A DNA stretch of 64,000 nt, from positions 186,001-250,000 of the forward strand of contig QUOL01000022.1 in assembly GCA_009761415.1 (NCBI GenBank). Reading direction: 5' to 3'. A model generated the notes under the pieces. The model had not been told where the DNA came from and made no database searches. It saw nothing but the letters and a program-made list of their open reading frames with translations. Made by a program: the position numbers and the translations under genes. Within the stretch, counting starts at the first letter, position 1. Every line of letters starts with the position of its first letter. This DNA is from Sarcomyxa edulis (taxonomy: Eukaryota; Basidiomycota; Agaricomycetes; Agaricales; Mycenaceae). This document shows positions 1-10,584 of the stretch, one piece after another.

Positions 1-16
1 CTGCGTCAACGAGGAG

Positions 17-538
17 TCAGGACGTAGCTTGGCTTGGGCGTCTCTCCACTTTTTCCATTGGCATCTGTGGGCATGGCTGAAACTCTCTCGTTTGATGCGT
101 TTCTGGTCTTGTGAATAGGACCTTGTATCCTTGTTTTTTTCCCATAATGTCGCACTCAGAGCGCGTACTGCGGTGACTGGGCATCAGGCGTAGGGTGGAG
201 AAGTCAGGCCTCTTTATCACGTCTTTCGATCTCGTGGACAACGCACTTTTTATCTCATCGGACCCAAAGACCTCCTGAGGTTTTCTCATCATATCGGAAT
301 GCACCCAATCGATTACCTCTAGGCCGAAAGAAACTAAAAGCGTTGTAACGATGTGACGGACTATCCTGCTGCCTTCATCGCTACCGGGGTGAGAAGTGTG
401 CAAAGAGCCTCTCAAGGGGGCGTCGGTTAGAGATCCTCTATAGTTGGATATTATTTGTAGAGGCTTCGAGGATGGGTCTATCTCAGGTGAGCGGAATGTG
501 GTTGAATCGTTCGCTATTTCGACATTCATAACATACAT
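17..538 (-). CDS. Hypothetical protein, 173 codons, doubtful
   Basis: An uninterrupted frame runs from an ATG at 538 to a stop at 17. The product would be polar and Ser/Arg-rich with one moderately hydrophobic stretch (IVTTLLVSFGLEVIDWV). I do not recognise any family and see no signal peptide or repeat. In a genome where most genes carry several introns, an intron-free frame at the window edge may be chance or part of a longer gene that continues outside. It is listed because it has a true ATG and is longer than most spurious frames here. Confidence 0.25.
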   Translation of the reverse strand: MYVMNVEIANDSTTFRSPEIDPSSKPLQIISNYRGSLTDAPLRGSLHTSHPGSDEGSRIVRHIVTTLLVSFGLEVIDWVHSDMMRKPQEVFGSDEIKSALSTRSKDVIKRPDFSTLRLMPSHRSTRSECDIMGKKQGYKVLFTRPETHQTREFQPCPQMPMEKVERRPSQATS

Positions 539-1094
539 TAGATCTCCAGAACGCTAGACCGAAATCTTCGCGAACTGGAATCCTCTTCCAGCTGAAGACT
601 CTTAAGACTATCTTCTGGGAATGACCGGATTCGCTCTATTCCAAGGTCATCATTTACGGAGCTTTCGCAGTGACTCAGCCAATCAACGATCACACTGGTC
701 TTGCTCTCTATGCACTATAGCCTGGCCAGCGGTTCCGTTACCGGTCCCGTACTTGTTTCGCCGTCTTTCAAGTTTCGGATTTCCTGCTTGTCTGAAAAAT
801 CTCACATATATGTTTCTCCGGAGAAAGAAAATATCAAGCGTGATATCTCATCAGTCCACCTACCTTGGTCACTCTCGGACTCTTCAGATCAAATATTCTA
901 CAAACCGGAGAACCCTAGTCTAACTGGTCTATATGGCGATAGTAGGTCCCGAGTCATTCAATTCAATTAGGAGGTGAAGCGCCCACGTCATCTCGGAGCC
1001 GGAACTCAACTTGTTCATATACTTCTAACACTTGGCTAGAGATGTCCTGAACGACCCCACTTCATTGCTTTTGCCACTGTAACAACTAAACATC
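539..1094. other. Upstream region of the EF2 gene
   Basis: No supported gene. Two overlapping plus-strand frames of about 90-100 codons occur (from 621 and 701) but match nothing known. The stretch probably holds the EF2 promoter and 5' UTR. I see no clear TATA box. Confidence 0.4.
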
Positions 1095-4000
1095 ATGGTG
1101 TGAGTCTCCCTGATATTACCTTGAATAACCGCGTACTCATCGAAGTACTCGAATTCAGTAATTTCACCGTAGGTTCGTGTCTGACTATAATTGTACTACC
1201 TCTTCTGTATAATCGGTTGCTCACCTCGCGTAGATCAAATTCGGGGCCTTATGGACAAGCCCACAAATATCCGCAACATGAGCGTCATCGCTCATGGTAA
1301 GTGTCGGAATCCAATTTTGTTCTTGCCTTGTCTCAAACATCTGATTTAGTGGATCACGGGAAGTCGACCCTCACTGATTCCCTGCTCTCAAAGGCGGGCA
1401 TCATCGCTGAAGGCAGAATTGTGCGGAGCACCGATACGAGACCCGACGAGCAGGAGCGTGGTATCACCATCAAATCAACAGCTATCTCGATGTATTTCGA
1501 AGTCGACAAGGAAGCGCTTCCTTCCATCAAGCAAAAGACCGACGGCATGTATACATGTAAATTCGGATCACAGTCTATGCTGACTTTCGTGTTTCCAGGA
1601 AATGAATTCTTGATCAACTTGATCGATTCGCCTGGCCACGTCGACTTCTCTTCAGAAGTCACTGCTGCTCTTCGAGTCACAGATGGTGCTTTGGTGGTCG
1701 TCGATTGCATAGAGGGTGTCTGCGTGCAGACAGAGACTGTGCTTCGTCAAGCATTAACGGAGCGTATCAAGCCTGTCGTCGTCATCAACAAGGTCGATCG
1801 TGCTCTTCTCGAACTCCAGGTGACAAAAGAGGACCTTTTCCAGTCATTCCTTCGTACCATCGAAAGTGTCAACGTCGTAATCTCCACTTACCACGATGCT
1901 GCCCTCGGCGACGTTCAGGTATATCCCGAGCGTGGGACGGTCGCCTTTGGATCCGGTATCCAAGGATGGGGGTTCACTCTCCGTCAATTTGCTGTACGAT
2001 ATGCGAAGAGGTTTGGTGTTGACAAAGAGAAAATGATGTTGAAGCTCTGGGGCGACAACTTCTTCAACCCTGCGACCCGGAAATGGACCACCAAAAACAC
2101 CGATGCGGACGGCAGACCTCTGGAACGTGCGTTTAACATGTTCGTTCTTGAGCCTATCTTCAAAATCTTCGATGCCGCCATGAACCTCAAAAACGATGCC
2201 ATCGATCTCATGCTCGAAAAAGTCGATGTCAAACTCACGTCCGAGGAACGGAATTTGGAGGGCAAGGCTCTTCTCAAGGTCATCATGCGCAAATTCCTTC
2301 CCGCTGGAGATTCTCTCCTAGAGATGATAGTCATCAACCTTCCGTCTCCAGCTACTGCCCAACGTTATCGCGTCGAGACCTTGTATGAAGGTCCTATGGA
2401 CGACGAATCCGCCATCGGTATCCGCGACTGCGACCCCAAAGGCCCACTCGTCTTCTATGTGTCCAAGATGGTACCTACGTCGGACAAGGGTCGTTTTTAC
2501 GCCTTCGGTCGTGTATTCTCTGGAACCGTCCGTGCCGGTCCCAAAATCCGGATTCAAGGTCCCAACTACCTCCCTGGAAGGAAAGACGATTTGTTCGTCA
2601 AAGCTATTCAACGCACTGTGCTGATGATGGGTCGTTCCGTTGAACCCATCGAGGATTGTCCCGCCGGCAATATCGTCGGTCTCGTCGGTATCGATCAGTT
2701 CTTGCTCAAGAGCGGAACCCTCACCACTTCCGAGACAGCTCATAACATGAGAGTTATGAAATTCTCCGTGTCGCCTGTCGTACAGGTTGCTGTGGAAGTA
2801 AAGAACGCTGCCGATCTCCCCAAACTCGTCGAAGGTCTGAAACGTCTTTCGAAATCCGACCCTTGTGTACAAACATCGATCAACGAGACTGGAGAGCATA
2901 TCGTCGCCGGTGCCGGTGAACTTCACCTGGAAATCTGCTTGAAGGTAGGAAGTGAAATTCAATGATTTCGTTATGATTCATTGACCTTCAATCTTAGGAC
3001 CTTGAAGAAGACCATGCTGGTGTCCCTCTACGATTTTCGGACCCCGTTGTCCCTTACCGAGAAACCGTCAAGACCGAGTCCTCCATCACTGCCTTGTCGA
3101 AATCCCAGAACAAGCACAACCGTCTCTATGTCCGAGCCATGCCTCTTGATGACGAACTTACCAAAGCTATCGAAGCTGGAACTGTTAATTCCCGCGACGA
3201 TTTCAAGGCGCGTGCGCGCGTCCTCGCTGATGAATATGGGTGGGACGTTACCGATGCTAGGAAGATCTGGTGTTTCGGACCCGACACCACTGGTCCAAAT
3301 TTGTTGGTCGATGTTACAAAGGGCGTTCAGTATCTCAACGAAATCAAGGATTCCTGCATCGCTGCTATCCAATGGGCTACGAAAGAAGGTGTTTGCGCTG
3401 AGGAGAACATGCGTGGCATTCGGTTCAATCTTCTGGATGTCACGGTACGTTGTTCCTTTTGTTTCTCGAGATGCATCTGATGTTCTACCTATTCCAGCTC
3501 CACGCTGATTCCATACATCGTGGCACTGGCCAAATCATGCCCACCTGCCGCCGCGCTTGTTATGCTGCATGTCTCTTGGCCACACCCGGTCTCCAAGAGC
3601 CCATTTATCTTGGTAATGTGTTTGGTCCCGTAGCCCTTTCTCTCTTGAGCTTATCTTTTCCTTTCAGTCGATATCCAATGTCCTGAAAGTGCTATCGGTG
3701 GTGTCTACAGTTGTCTGAATAAGCGTCGCGGACAAGTGTTCAGTGAAGACCAAAGGCCGGGAACGCCGTTATTCACCATCAAGGCATATCTGCCTGTTAG
3801 CGAGTCTTTCGGGTTTAATGGAGAACTTCGTCAACATACCGCTGGTCAAGCATTCCCACAGAGTGTGCTCGATCATTGGGAGGTCATGAACGGATGTGAG
3901 CGGTCTCTTTTGTTTAGTATAAAGCGCTTCTCAACATGCTGTGCAATCTTCAGCTCCTCTGGATAAGGGAAGCAAGATCGAAGAAATTGTTACGAAGATC

Positions 4001-4120
4001 CGCGTACGCAAGGGTCTCAAGGTGAGTCTCTTACTTTGATATCTTTCTTTCGATCTGACCGGACACCACTTTTATAAGCCCGAAATTCCGCCTCTCGACA
4101 CGTACTACGACAAACTCTAA
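1095..4120 (+). CDS. EF2: Translation elongation factor 2 (eEF2)
   Basis: Ribosomal translocase GTPase of the cytosol, 840 residues, close to the usual 842 of fungal eEF2. Exons: 1095-1099, 1159-1172, 1234-1296, 1350-1544, 1599-2944, 2998-3444, 3498-3612, 3668-3895, 3954-4021, 4079-4120. The start gives [18 protein letters not shown], the family N-terminus. The P-loop AHVDHGKST is at residues 26-34, followed by the switch region, DSPGHVDF and NKVD. Domain IV carries [12 protein letters not shown], where His697 should be the diphthamide residue. The protein ends in YYDKL. Coding exons 1 and 2 are only 5 and 14 nt. Intron 4 (1545-1598) begins with GC rather than GT. Thr700 replaces a Gly of the usual HRGGGQ. 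Identity is certain; the first two exon borders rest on the conserved N-terminus. Confidence 0.97.
1545..1598 (+). other. GC-AG intron in EF2
   Basis: This 54-nt segment starts gcatgt and ends ttccag. Removing it restores the invariant KTDGNEF; retaining it adds 18 codons without a stop. The nearby GT donors (at 1549 and 1556) joined to the same acceptor create an immediate stop. Confidence 0.85.
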
Positions 4121-4759
4121 GTCTCGTCTTGCTACACATCACCTATATTTCCATGTTCCTTGCCTTGTGTACCTTGTGTAAGCCATTGATCACGCACATG
4201 TCTCAGGTCTTCACTCTTGGAACAAGACGTTTTTTACGTATGAAGTCAATCTGTCAGGTGCTATTCCGTTCGAATGTTATCCAATTTCGACGAGTACTTG
4301 AATTTGAACTCGACTCCCGTAATGACAATGATATTTCGATTTGAGATTTCGAGTCAGAGTAGGCGACGAACAGGTCAGGTGGACCGTTGAGTTTGCTCGA
4401 CAAATCCAATCTTTTCATCTGTTAAAATCCTACAGTTGTGCAGCCGTTAGGCGTTCGGTTTCGACACTTGGGCAAGTCGATCCCGCTCTTCCATCCCTGA
4501 AAGCCAGCCAAACAGCGCGCGCCCGAGACGAACCGTGAAAGACGCATTGATGTACAACGGCCTCGACAACTCGATTCTATCCATCCGTGAGGATTCTACA
4601 CGCGGGCAGCCGTCATGTGTTCGGTTTCGACGCTCGGTCAAGTCGACCTCAACTATTCATTTGAGCGTGCGCCAAATGTACAGCACCTCATCGATGATGG
4701 GTAGATGACAAACGAGTAATGAAAGAGGCATCACATAGAAATGGAAAGACAGACAGGAA
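4121..4759. other. Intergenic region, EF2 to paralog A
   Basis: Contains the EF2 3' UTR and an imperfect tandem duplication (separate entry). The two flanking genes converge. No gene is seen. Confidence 0.5.
4396..4646. repeat. Imperfect direct repeat, two ~85-bp copies
   Basis: Copy 1 is 4396-4480 and copy 2 is 4562-4646, a period of 166 bp. Both begin ctcgacaa. In the last 40 bp (cagccgt...caagtcga) 34 positions are identical; the first half is more diverged. Weak similarity continues downstream of each copy, so the duplicated unit may be longer. Confidence 0.7.
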
Positions 4760-5616
4760 CTAGAGTCTGTCAGGCTCATGCAACCACGGGAAAAAGTCCG
4801 AGTCGGCTGATCCCTTTACCAAAGCAGTCAACGCATCTCCTACCCATTCTTCACCTTCCCTCCATTCATTGTTGCATCCCCATCCTTGAACAGTACGAGC
4901 GGCATCCTCGACACGTTGGTCTACCTTCAACTCTTGGCAAAGTTCCTCGTCATCAACATCGACGTAACCGATTTGAAGATCGTATAAATTGTATCCAATG
5001 AGCTCTGATAGATCGCATCCGAGAGTCTCCCGAGTATTCGAGCGCTTTGGATATCTGGCCATGGCGCGGATGATGGAGGCATATACTGCAGATGGCCGTG
5101 GGACGAGAGTAGTTAGACATAGCGGCGATGGCAGTGTTGTCCTACGTGGTAAAGTGTCGAGCTCGTTGGAGGAGAAAGAGGCGAAAGAGTAGGGGTACAT
5201 GATAAAATATCGACCGAAGCTGATGGCTGTGTCGCGGGTGATCTGATGGATGCGCCCCTTCGTGAAGAAATCGCCGTACATCCTGACAAGGTCTTGGTGT
5301 GGTTTTATGATGGGTAGTCCAATGTCTGAGATGGTTTTAGATGCAAAGTCTAGCTTATGGTCAGGTACAAGATAGGAGAAGTCCTATGGTATGATGAGTA
5401 CAAAATGAAGACGAAAGATGAAGGACTCACGCGAATGACTATAGGTACACTCATACGTCTGTATAGAAGTGATCGCCATTCTATGACATCGACGCCACAC
5501 TTTTGTAGAGCATACAATGCCAGATCATCTAGTGTTTCGGTGGAATGGTTGCCGTCAAAGATATCGGAGTGGGATGGCTGTTGCGGTTCGGGGTCGCCCT
5601 CTTGAGGTGCCACCAT
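4760..5616 (-). CDS. NTase-like fungal protein, paralog A
   Basis: Two exons (5431-5616 and 4760-5353) encode 259 residues. The ATG at 5616 lies in ACGATGG; a TAA further upstream blocks extension in this frame. It is about 70 percent identical over its C-terminal 180 residues to the plus-strand gene at 12727-13646, with the single intron in the same place. Shared blocks include ALQKCGVDVIEWRSLLYRRM, YGDFFTKG, LVPRPSAVYASIIR, SDLSELIGYNLYDLQ and NEWREGEEW. The pattern (Ala-rich helix, a Trp, a GVPI-like strand, then in paralog B an LVPDD motif and a helix) resembles NTase-fold proteins that are numerous in Agaricomycetes; this assignment is an inference. Paralog A lacks about 20 N-terminal residues and the VPDD segment seen in B. 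Function is unknown. Confidence 0.75.
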
Positions 5617-5882
5617 CGTTCCATTCCAATATTGATCCTCTGGACAGATAAGAATTTGGGGAAGAGAGTCAAAGGGGCTCGGCAAGGGTTATTGTCGGTT
5701 GTTTATCTTCATGGGTCCACCCTTCCTCGGCCTCTACGGGCATCTTGATTCTTCGACCCAACTTTTGATACTGTATGGGAGTCACGAGAGAGTCGGAGAG
5801 AGCCGCACTCGTCGACCAAGAGCTCAGCACTAGCGCTCAAGATTGAATGCATCTTGGTTCAATGACAGGGCGTCGATTGTGA

Positions 5883-7569
5883 TCATAAGAAGTACTTTAT
5901 GATGACCGTAGAGTCCCTCCCGCAGTATGCTATAGCCCCGCCATAATTTGAGAGCATCAAAATGCTATCATCCCCGTCCTCAAGCTCGGTCAGCACTATC
6001 CCGTCGTGTTCAGCACCAGTCAAGTGCCGTAGATTCAGTATTCGGTTGTAAGCCAGACGTGTGCCAGGATTTATCGCTGATAAACGGCCAGACAACATCA
6101 CATGGCCAGCGTAACAGACGTGATTTGCAGAATCAGTCAAAAACTCCCTGTTCAGATTCAGAATTGTCTGAGATTTGAAATGCAGCAAGGTTTCACGGTG
6201 AGGTCGCGAGGACGAGTACGAGGTAGATAGAAGTGGTTCTGAGATGGATAGCGAATATGTGAACACCGTAGCTAGCATATATGTGAATGCTGAGGATTGC
6301 TGTGGGAGGACTGCTTCCCTGTTTCGGTAGGTGAAGGTAGCGGTCACTATGTAGTGGTCTTCTTCCAGGACTGACTGGTGCACTGCCAACGTTTTGTGAG
6401 TGTTTTGGAATATGGAGGGGTGGTTGGGGGACGCCGATACCGTGGGGGCAATATCTCCGATGTAACCTGAGTGCCAGTTATCTCGGGCGTCCTTCGGCGA
6501 CCAGTGGTCAGCGAACAGGTTGATGTCCCAGACAGAGATCTCGGGAACGTCAGAAGGACTACTCTGAGTGAGTATGACAATATGATTGAAAGTGAAGCGG
6601 ATCTGCGTCTGGACTATGTCATAGAGACTGGCGTTGTCCTGTAAAAACGACAGGGAAATATTGTTCTTGGTAAGGCAGTCTCGCACGGGCAGCTTAGGAC
6701 TCACCTTTAGTATATCAAAAATGATACATGCTTGCGTTTTCCAGTTGAAGAGATATAATTGTGTTTTGAGTAGAACGACAGCGGTGTCTCCGCGGATATC
6801 CAGATAACGAAGATCAAGATACGATCTCTGTAGAGCGGAAAGCAGCAAGTAATCGAATAGAGAACGAGAGATTCCAGTCGTGAGGTTCAACTGCACGATG
6901 TCTATGAAGCTTGTGACATGTGAGCGAGATACGTTAATCGATGATTGGAGAAACTTTGCGTACTAGTCATAGCGCGGATACATAGGCTCGGAACTGAGCT
7001 CTATGATGCATATTAGAACATTCTCAGTGTCGAGAGCATCTGTAGCAGTGTGATATGTTCTCTGGTCTGACGAAGCCTGGCTGGAAGAATATTCCCATAC
7101 GAGAGCGTCATCAACGACACTCCAGCATTGTAAAGCAGTATCTTTGATCAGCACATATCGTCCACCGGGCAGGAGCTGCGCTAAAAAGGGACCTTGTCGA
7201 CTCGGATGCAAGACATGTTGACGCGAGATTGTGTTGGAATATGGAGGCGACCACGATTTGGGACCCCGTATCGTACGCTTCGCCAAATCGACGAGTTCAG
7301 GCGTTGAAAGCTCGCCTATGTCTTGATCGGGTAGCGTGTCAATAAACGCCCTGCTTTCGAGGTATCGAACGAGGGAGATCCATACGGATTTGCTGAAAGC
7401 CAAAGAATGCATCCAGTTGCAAGTCTAGTTCGGATTTGGGTGAGTATTTTAGCACACCAAGTATCGCTCGGATCAGACCTACCTGACTGGCAGAGATAAC
7501 ACTAGAGATACTGCAGAAGGATAGGATCGCGACCCAAACGTCTGCATCAAGGTTGACGAGCTCAATCAT
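5883..7569 (-). CDS. F-box domain protein
   Basis: Four exons (7483-7569, 6964-7424, 6705-6909, 5883-6638) encode 502 residues. The N-terminus MIELVNLDADVWVAILSFC followed by ...SSVISASQTCNWMHSLAFSKSVW is a typical F-box, the Skp1-binding helix set of SCF ubiquitin ligases. The rest is a beta-rich region of the kind seen in the large, fast-evolving F-box families of mushrooms. No WD or LRR signature is obvious, so the substrate cannot be guessed. The frame is open upstream to an ATG at 7701, an alternative start adding 44 residues. The third intron (6639-6704, gtgagt to tttttacag) is 66 nt without a stop, so a retained form of 524 residues is possible. Confidence 0.85.
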
Positions 7570-7876
7570 TTTGACAGCACTGTCCGAGGCTACAGAGTAG
7601 ATCAGTATTGGCGCCTTCAAAGTAACAAAAATAGAAACCTGGAGCGACTCGAAGGCAAGTTGATTGTCATAGCTTTGAGAATCGACCCCACGATCAGCCA
7701 CGATCTGACATCACCATCCGGACAACCGCCGTGTTCATGAACAAACGAGACTATTGCGCGTCCACCCCGACAGATATGCTGGATATAGGCGAGAAGCGAA
7801 GATGGAATTCACAAGACAAATCTGAATCGGTCGATTCGAACAGGGATTTGCCTGTCACTGGCACAAGCCTGAGTGC

Positions 7877-8188
7877 TAAGGTAGACCTCATCCATAAACA
7901 GCTACATCAGGTGATGTTACTTTTAGCGTGACACGGCCAAACTGAACGCTATGTGACAAGAATCCGCGCGACGAAAGTTGTCGACCTCAGGTGAAAATCA
8001 GTGCACTCCTCCGTCAATTCGAAAAAATAAAATAATCGAGCTTCGAGCGAAATTCAATAAATTCAGTCCAAAGACTTCCTCGATCTTCGATTTTCGAAAA
8101 AGAGCCCCAACAAAATCCGTTGTTCAATTTACTCCAGATGTCACGCTTTAGCACGTGATGTAGTTGCTTATGGATGAGGTCTACCTTA
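7877..8188. mobile_element. MITE-like element with terminal inverted repeats
   Basis: The outer 37 bp at 7877-7913 and 8152-8188 are inverted copies with 33 matches (both ends read taaggtagacctcatccata). A further shared agcgtgaca block extends the inverted repeats to about 7933 and 8139. Both termini carry TA, which fits a TA target duplication of the Tc1/mariner type. The ~210 bp interior is A/T-rich and has no coding frame, so the element would be non-autonomous. Confidence 0.75.
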
Positions 8189-9008
8189 AAAAGTTTTGGG
8201 AATTTGTGCCAGTGGAAACGGTGTGACATGTGACACCCGTGACTGGCGGTGACCCCTCTCAGAGTCGTCCACCATCCGACTCAGCGCTCGTCGATTCATT
8301 TCGTTAGATATACCGTATACGACCTCTAGAGAGATAAACTGGAAGGTTGGCAGGTATGTCAGTGGGTCTTCGCATACGAAAGGCTCGGGACTAACATGTT
8401 TACTTCTGAAGACATTCATTCAAGTTTGCCATTCAATCGAAAACTAGCAAAGAGGTTGAAACGTTGAAGAATGAGCGTTACCGTTCTCAGTACCTCTGGT
8501 GCTTCTCTTTATGTCTCTCCTGTTCTCTGGATTCGCTGCATGTTGGGCTATCATGCTGCAAAACTTGAGACTTTAATTCTTGCGCTTGAGACTCAAACTC
8601 GGCTTCTCGATCACTGTCGACTTCGCATTAAACTTGTCTCTCATAGCAGCCTTTTGCCAAGCGATCTATTCGGTTCTCCTCACACTTATGCAATCTACTT
8701 TCCATTTACCTATACTGATACCAGGTGAACTTTGCGCTTTTACGTTCCTGTTCGTCACGAGCATTGCATGAATGTTGACTGGTTCAGGTGTGGCGTCGTG
8801 GTTGCGATGAGATGGAGTCGTTATGTTCTCTCATACTTTTGTCACCTATAGCGAGCACATCCGTTCCGACAGCGGGTCGGGAGTTTGCATGCTCACGGAT
8901 GAGCAGCGCTGTGCTATTTCGAGCAGAAGATCGCCGACGGAAGCGAACTTGAGGAGGAAGTAAATCAGGGGTCAGGAGACAAAAAGGAGGAAGCAACCCC
9001 TCGGGACC

Positions 9009-9017
9009 ATATAAGTA
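9009..9017 (+). promoter_or_regulatory. TATA-like box of the secreted-protein gene
   Basis: The sequence atataagta lies upstream of a pyrimidine-rich tract and 422 bp before the ATG at 9439. The distance fits a 5' UTR that contains an intron. Confidence 0.4.
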
Positions 9018-9299
9018 TCTGGCCTCCTTTGTCTTGAATCCCTTTCCCCTCCAGGAAGTCCACCACCTTGTTGACTCCACCTCCCTCACTCCCCTTCCCC
9101 TTCTCTCGTCTTCTCCTTTATTCACGACCCTACGCCCCTCAACGAACACCAAACTGTACGGCCCAACAATCCGTATTAACGCCCATATACCTTCACACAA
9201 CATCACGCCCTGCCTTCTGTCGAACTGAATCACTCTTCGTATTCAAGTTGACACGGAAGCACTCACGAAATTCCTCCAGTCCTATCAGAACTTTACCTT

Positions 9300-9420
9300 G
9301 TGAGTTGGTGACTTGTTGTTGCTTGTGGTCCAAGGTCCTTGCGACGCAAATATCTTCCAAAACTGACCACTTTACCCCTTTCTTTCTTGCACATCATGCA
9401 ATCCTACTTTCAATGCGTAG
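9300..9420 (+). other. Probable 5' UTR intron
   Basis: A gtgagt donor at 9300 and a gcgtag acceptor ending at 9420 flank 121 nt just upstream of the ATG at 9439. Inferred from splice signals only. Confidence 0.45.
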
Positions 9421-9438
9421 GGACGACTACTATTCACG

Positions 9439-10584
9439 ATGCATTTCACTTTCATTTCTCTAACGCTCCTCGGAGCTACGTCTTCTTTCATTTCTGCTTT
9501 TCCCACCAAAGACTCTGCGTCCCTGCCTGAAATCGCAATCCCATTCACTACCAACGCCAAACGACTCGCCGCGGGATTGCCTCCTCTCCCACCTCGCCAG
9601 CGCGCTCCTAAAACGAAGACTGGACGAGCTGTGGTCCCGTTGAAGACCAATGCCCAGAGGATGGCTGCTGGTTTACCGCCACTTCCTCCTCGTCTGGCGT
9701 CGCGTACCGACAGTATGTTTCCAGCCCCTTCTATTCTAATACTTCACTCACACAAATATTCGTCCAGCTGCGAAGAGAACTCACTCGTCTCCTTCTTCGC
9801 CCCGTCTCCGCCGCGGACACGTCCGAGTACGACGTGCTGACAATCTTGCACACATTGGGCAGATCTCGCAAAATCTCCGCAACGGTCACTACATCGTGCA
9901 GAACCGCAAGCACGCAGCAAGTTTCCAGTTCACCGCTGGTAGTGGTATCACTTCCCAACTTCAGTTCAAAGACATTGTATGTTTCTCTCTCTATTTCTTC
10001 TAACAATATCCTCCTGACGAAGTTTTTGTTAGTCAAACAACAGGCGCCGCACGCCCTTCCTAGGATTTACGCTCGCTTCCACATCCATGGCAGAGGCCGA
10101 CACTATGGACCTGACAGGCGATACGTTTGCCATCGCCATCGGTGCCGGACGTACGTCTCATCATTCTTTTCCCTGCACTTCCCTTCGATCTGATGCACCT
10201 CTTTCTAGCAAATGGTCGTGCTTCATTCCGATCTCCCACTTTCAATGGAGGTGCCACAGGAAGCGTTCAGACTGCCACTTGGGTATTCGACCAGAGCACC
10301 AGATTTGTCACTGCAGAGTGGACCAACTCTGACGGTTGTACGTACTCGTCTCCTTTCCAGGGCGATTATCTCTGACCATAGCTTCGTTCATTAGCTGTAA
10401 TCCCTACGACGGCATACTACAATCCAGCTCGAGGCGGAAGTCTAGTACTCGTGACCATCTACGATTCGCAATACCCAGAACATCATCCTGGTGCTTACCC
10501 TGTTGTACGTTATTCACACCTTACATCCATTTCGTTTGATCGTGCTAATGTGGTATATAGGTTCTCGACTTTGTCCGCTCTTGA
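9439..10584 (+). CDS. Secreted protein with LPPLPPR repeats
   Basis: Six exons (9439-9712, 9768-9976, 10033-10150, 10209-10337, 10395-10504, 10561-10584) encode 287 residues. The N-terminus MHFTFISLTLLGATSSFISA is a clear signal peptide. Two near-identical blocks follow, TNAKRLAAGLPPLPPR and TNAQRMAAGLPPLPPR, separated by a basic linker (APKTKTGR). Further basic residues lead to a C-terminal beta-rich region that starts VRVRRADN..HIGQIS and ends HHPGAYPVVLDFVRS. Proteins with this plan (signal, NA-R-GLPPLPP block, small C-terminal domain opening like a GYIS strand) are widespread in Agaricomycetes but uncharacterised. The basic sites between blocks could be processed by Kex2-type proteases; this is inference. 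The gene has its own TATA-like box and a likely 5' UTR intron. Confidence 0.85.

Larger units (their letters stand above)
7570..9438. other. Intergenic region with MITE and promoter of secreted-protein gene
   Basis: Holds the inverted-repeat element at 7877-8188, then about 800 bp with no recognisable gene. A TATA-like box lies at 9009-9017, followed by a C/T-rich stretch at about 9050-9130 typical of strong fungal promoters, and a probable 5' UTR intron. A frame at 8471-8728 matches nothing. Confidence 0.5.

Noticed and set aside
621..970. Two overlapping plus-strand frames upstream of EF2
   Set aside because: About 100 and 90 codons, no family resemblance, located where the EF2 promoter should be.
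8471..8728. 85-codon plus-strand frame with ATG
   Set aside because: No recognisable domain, no splice partners, low-complexity composition; likely chance.
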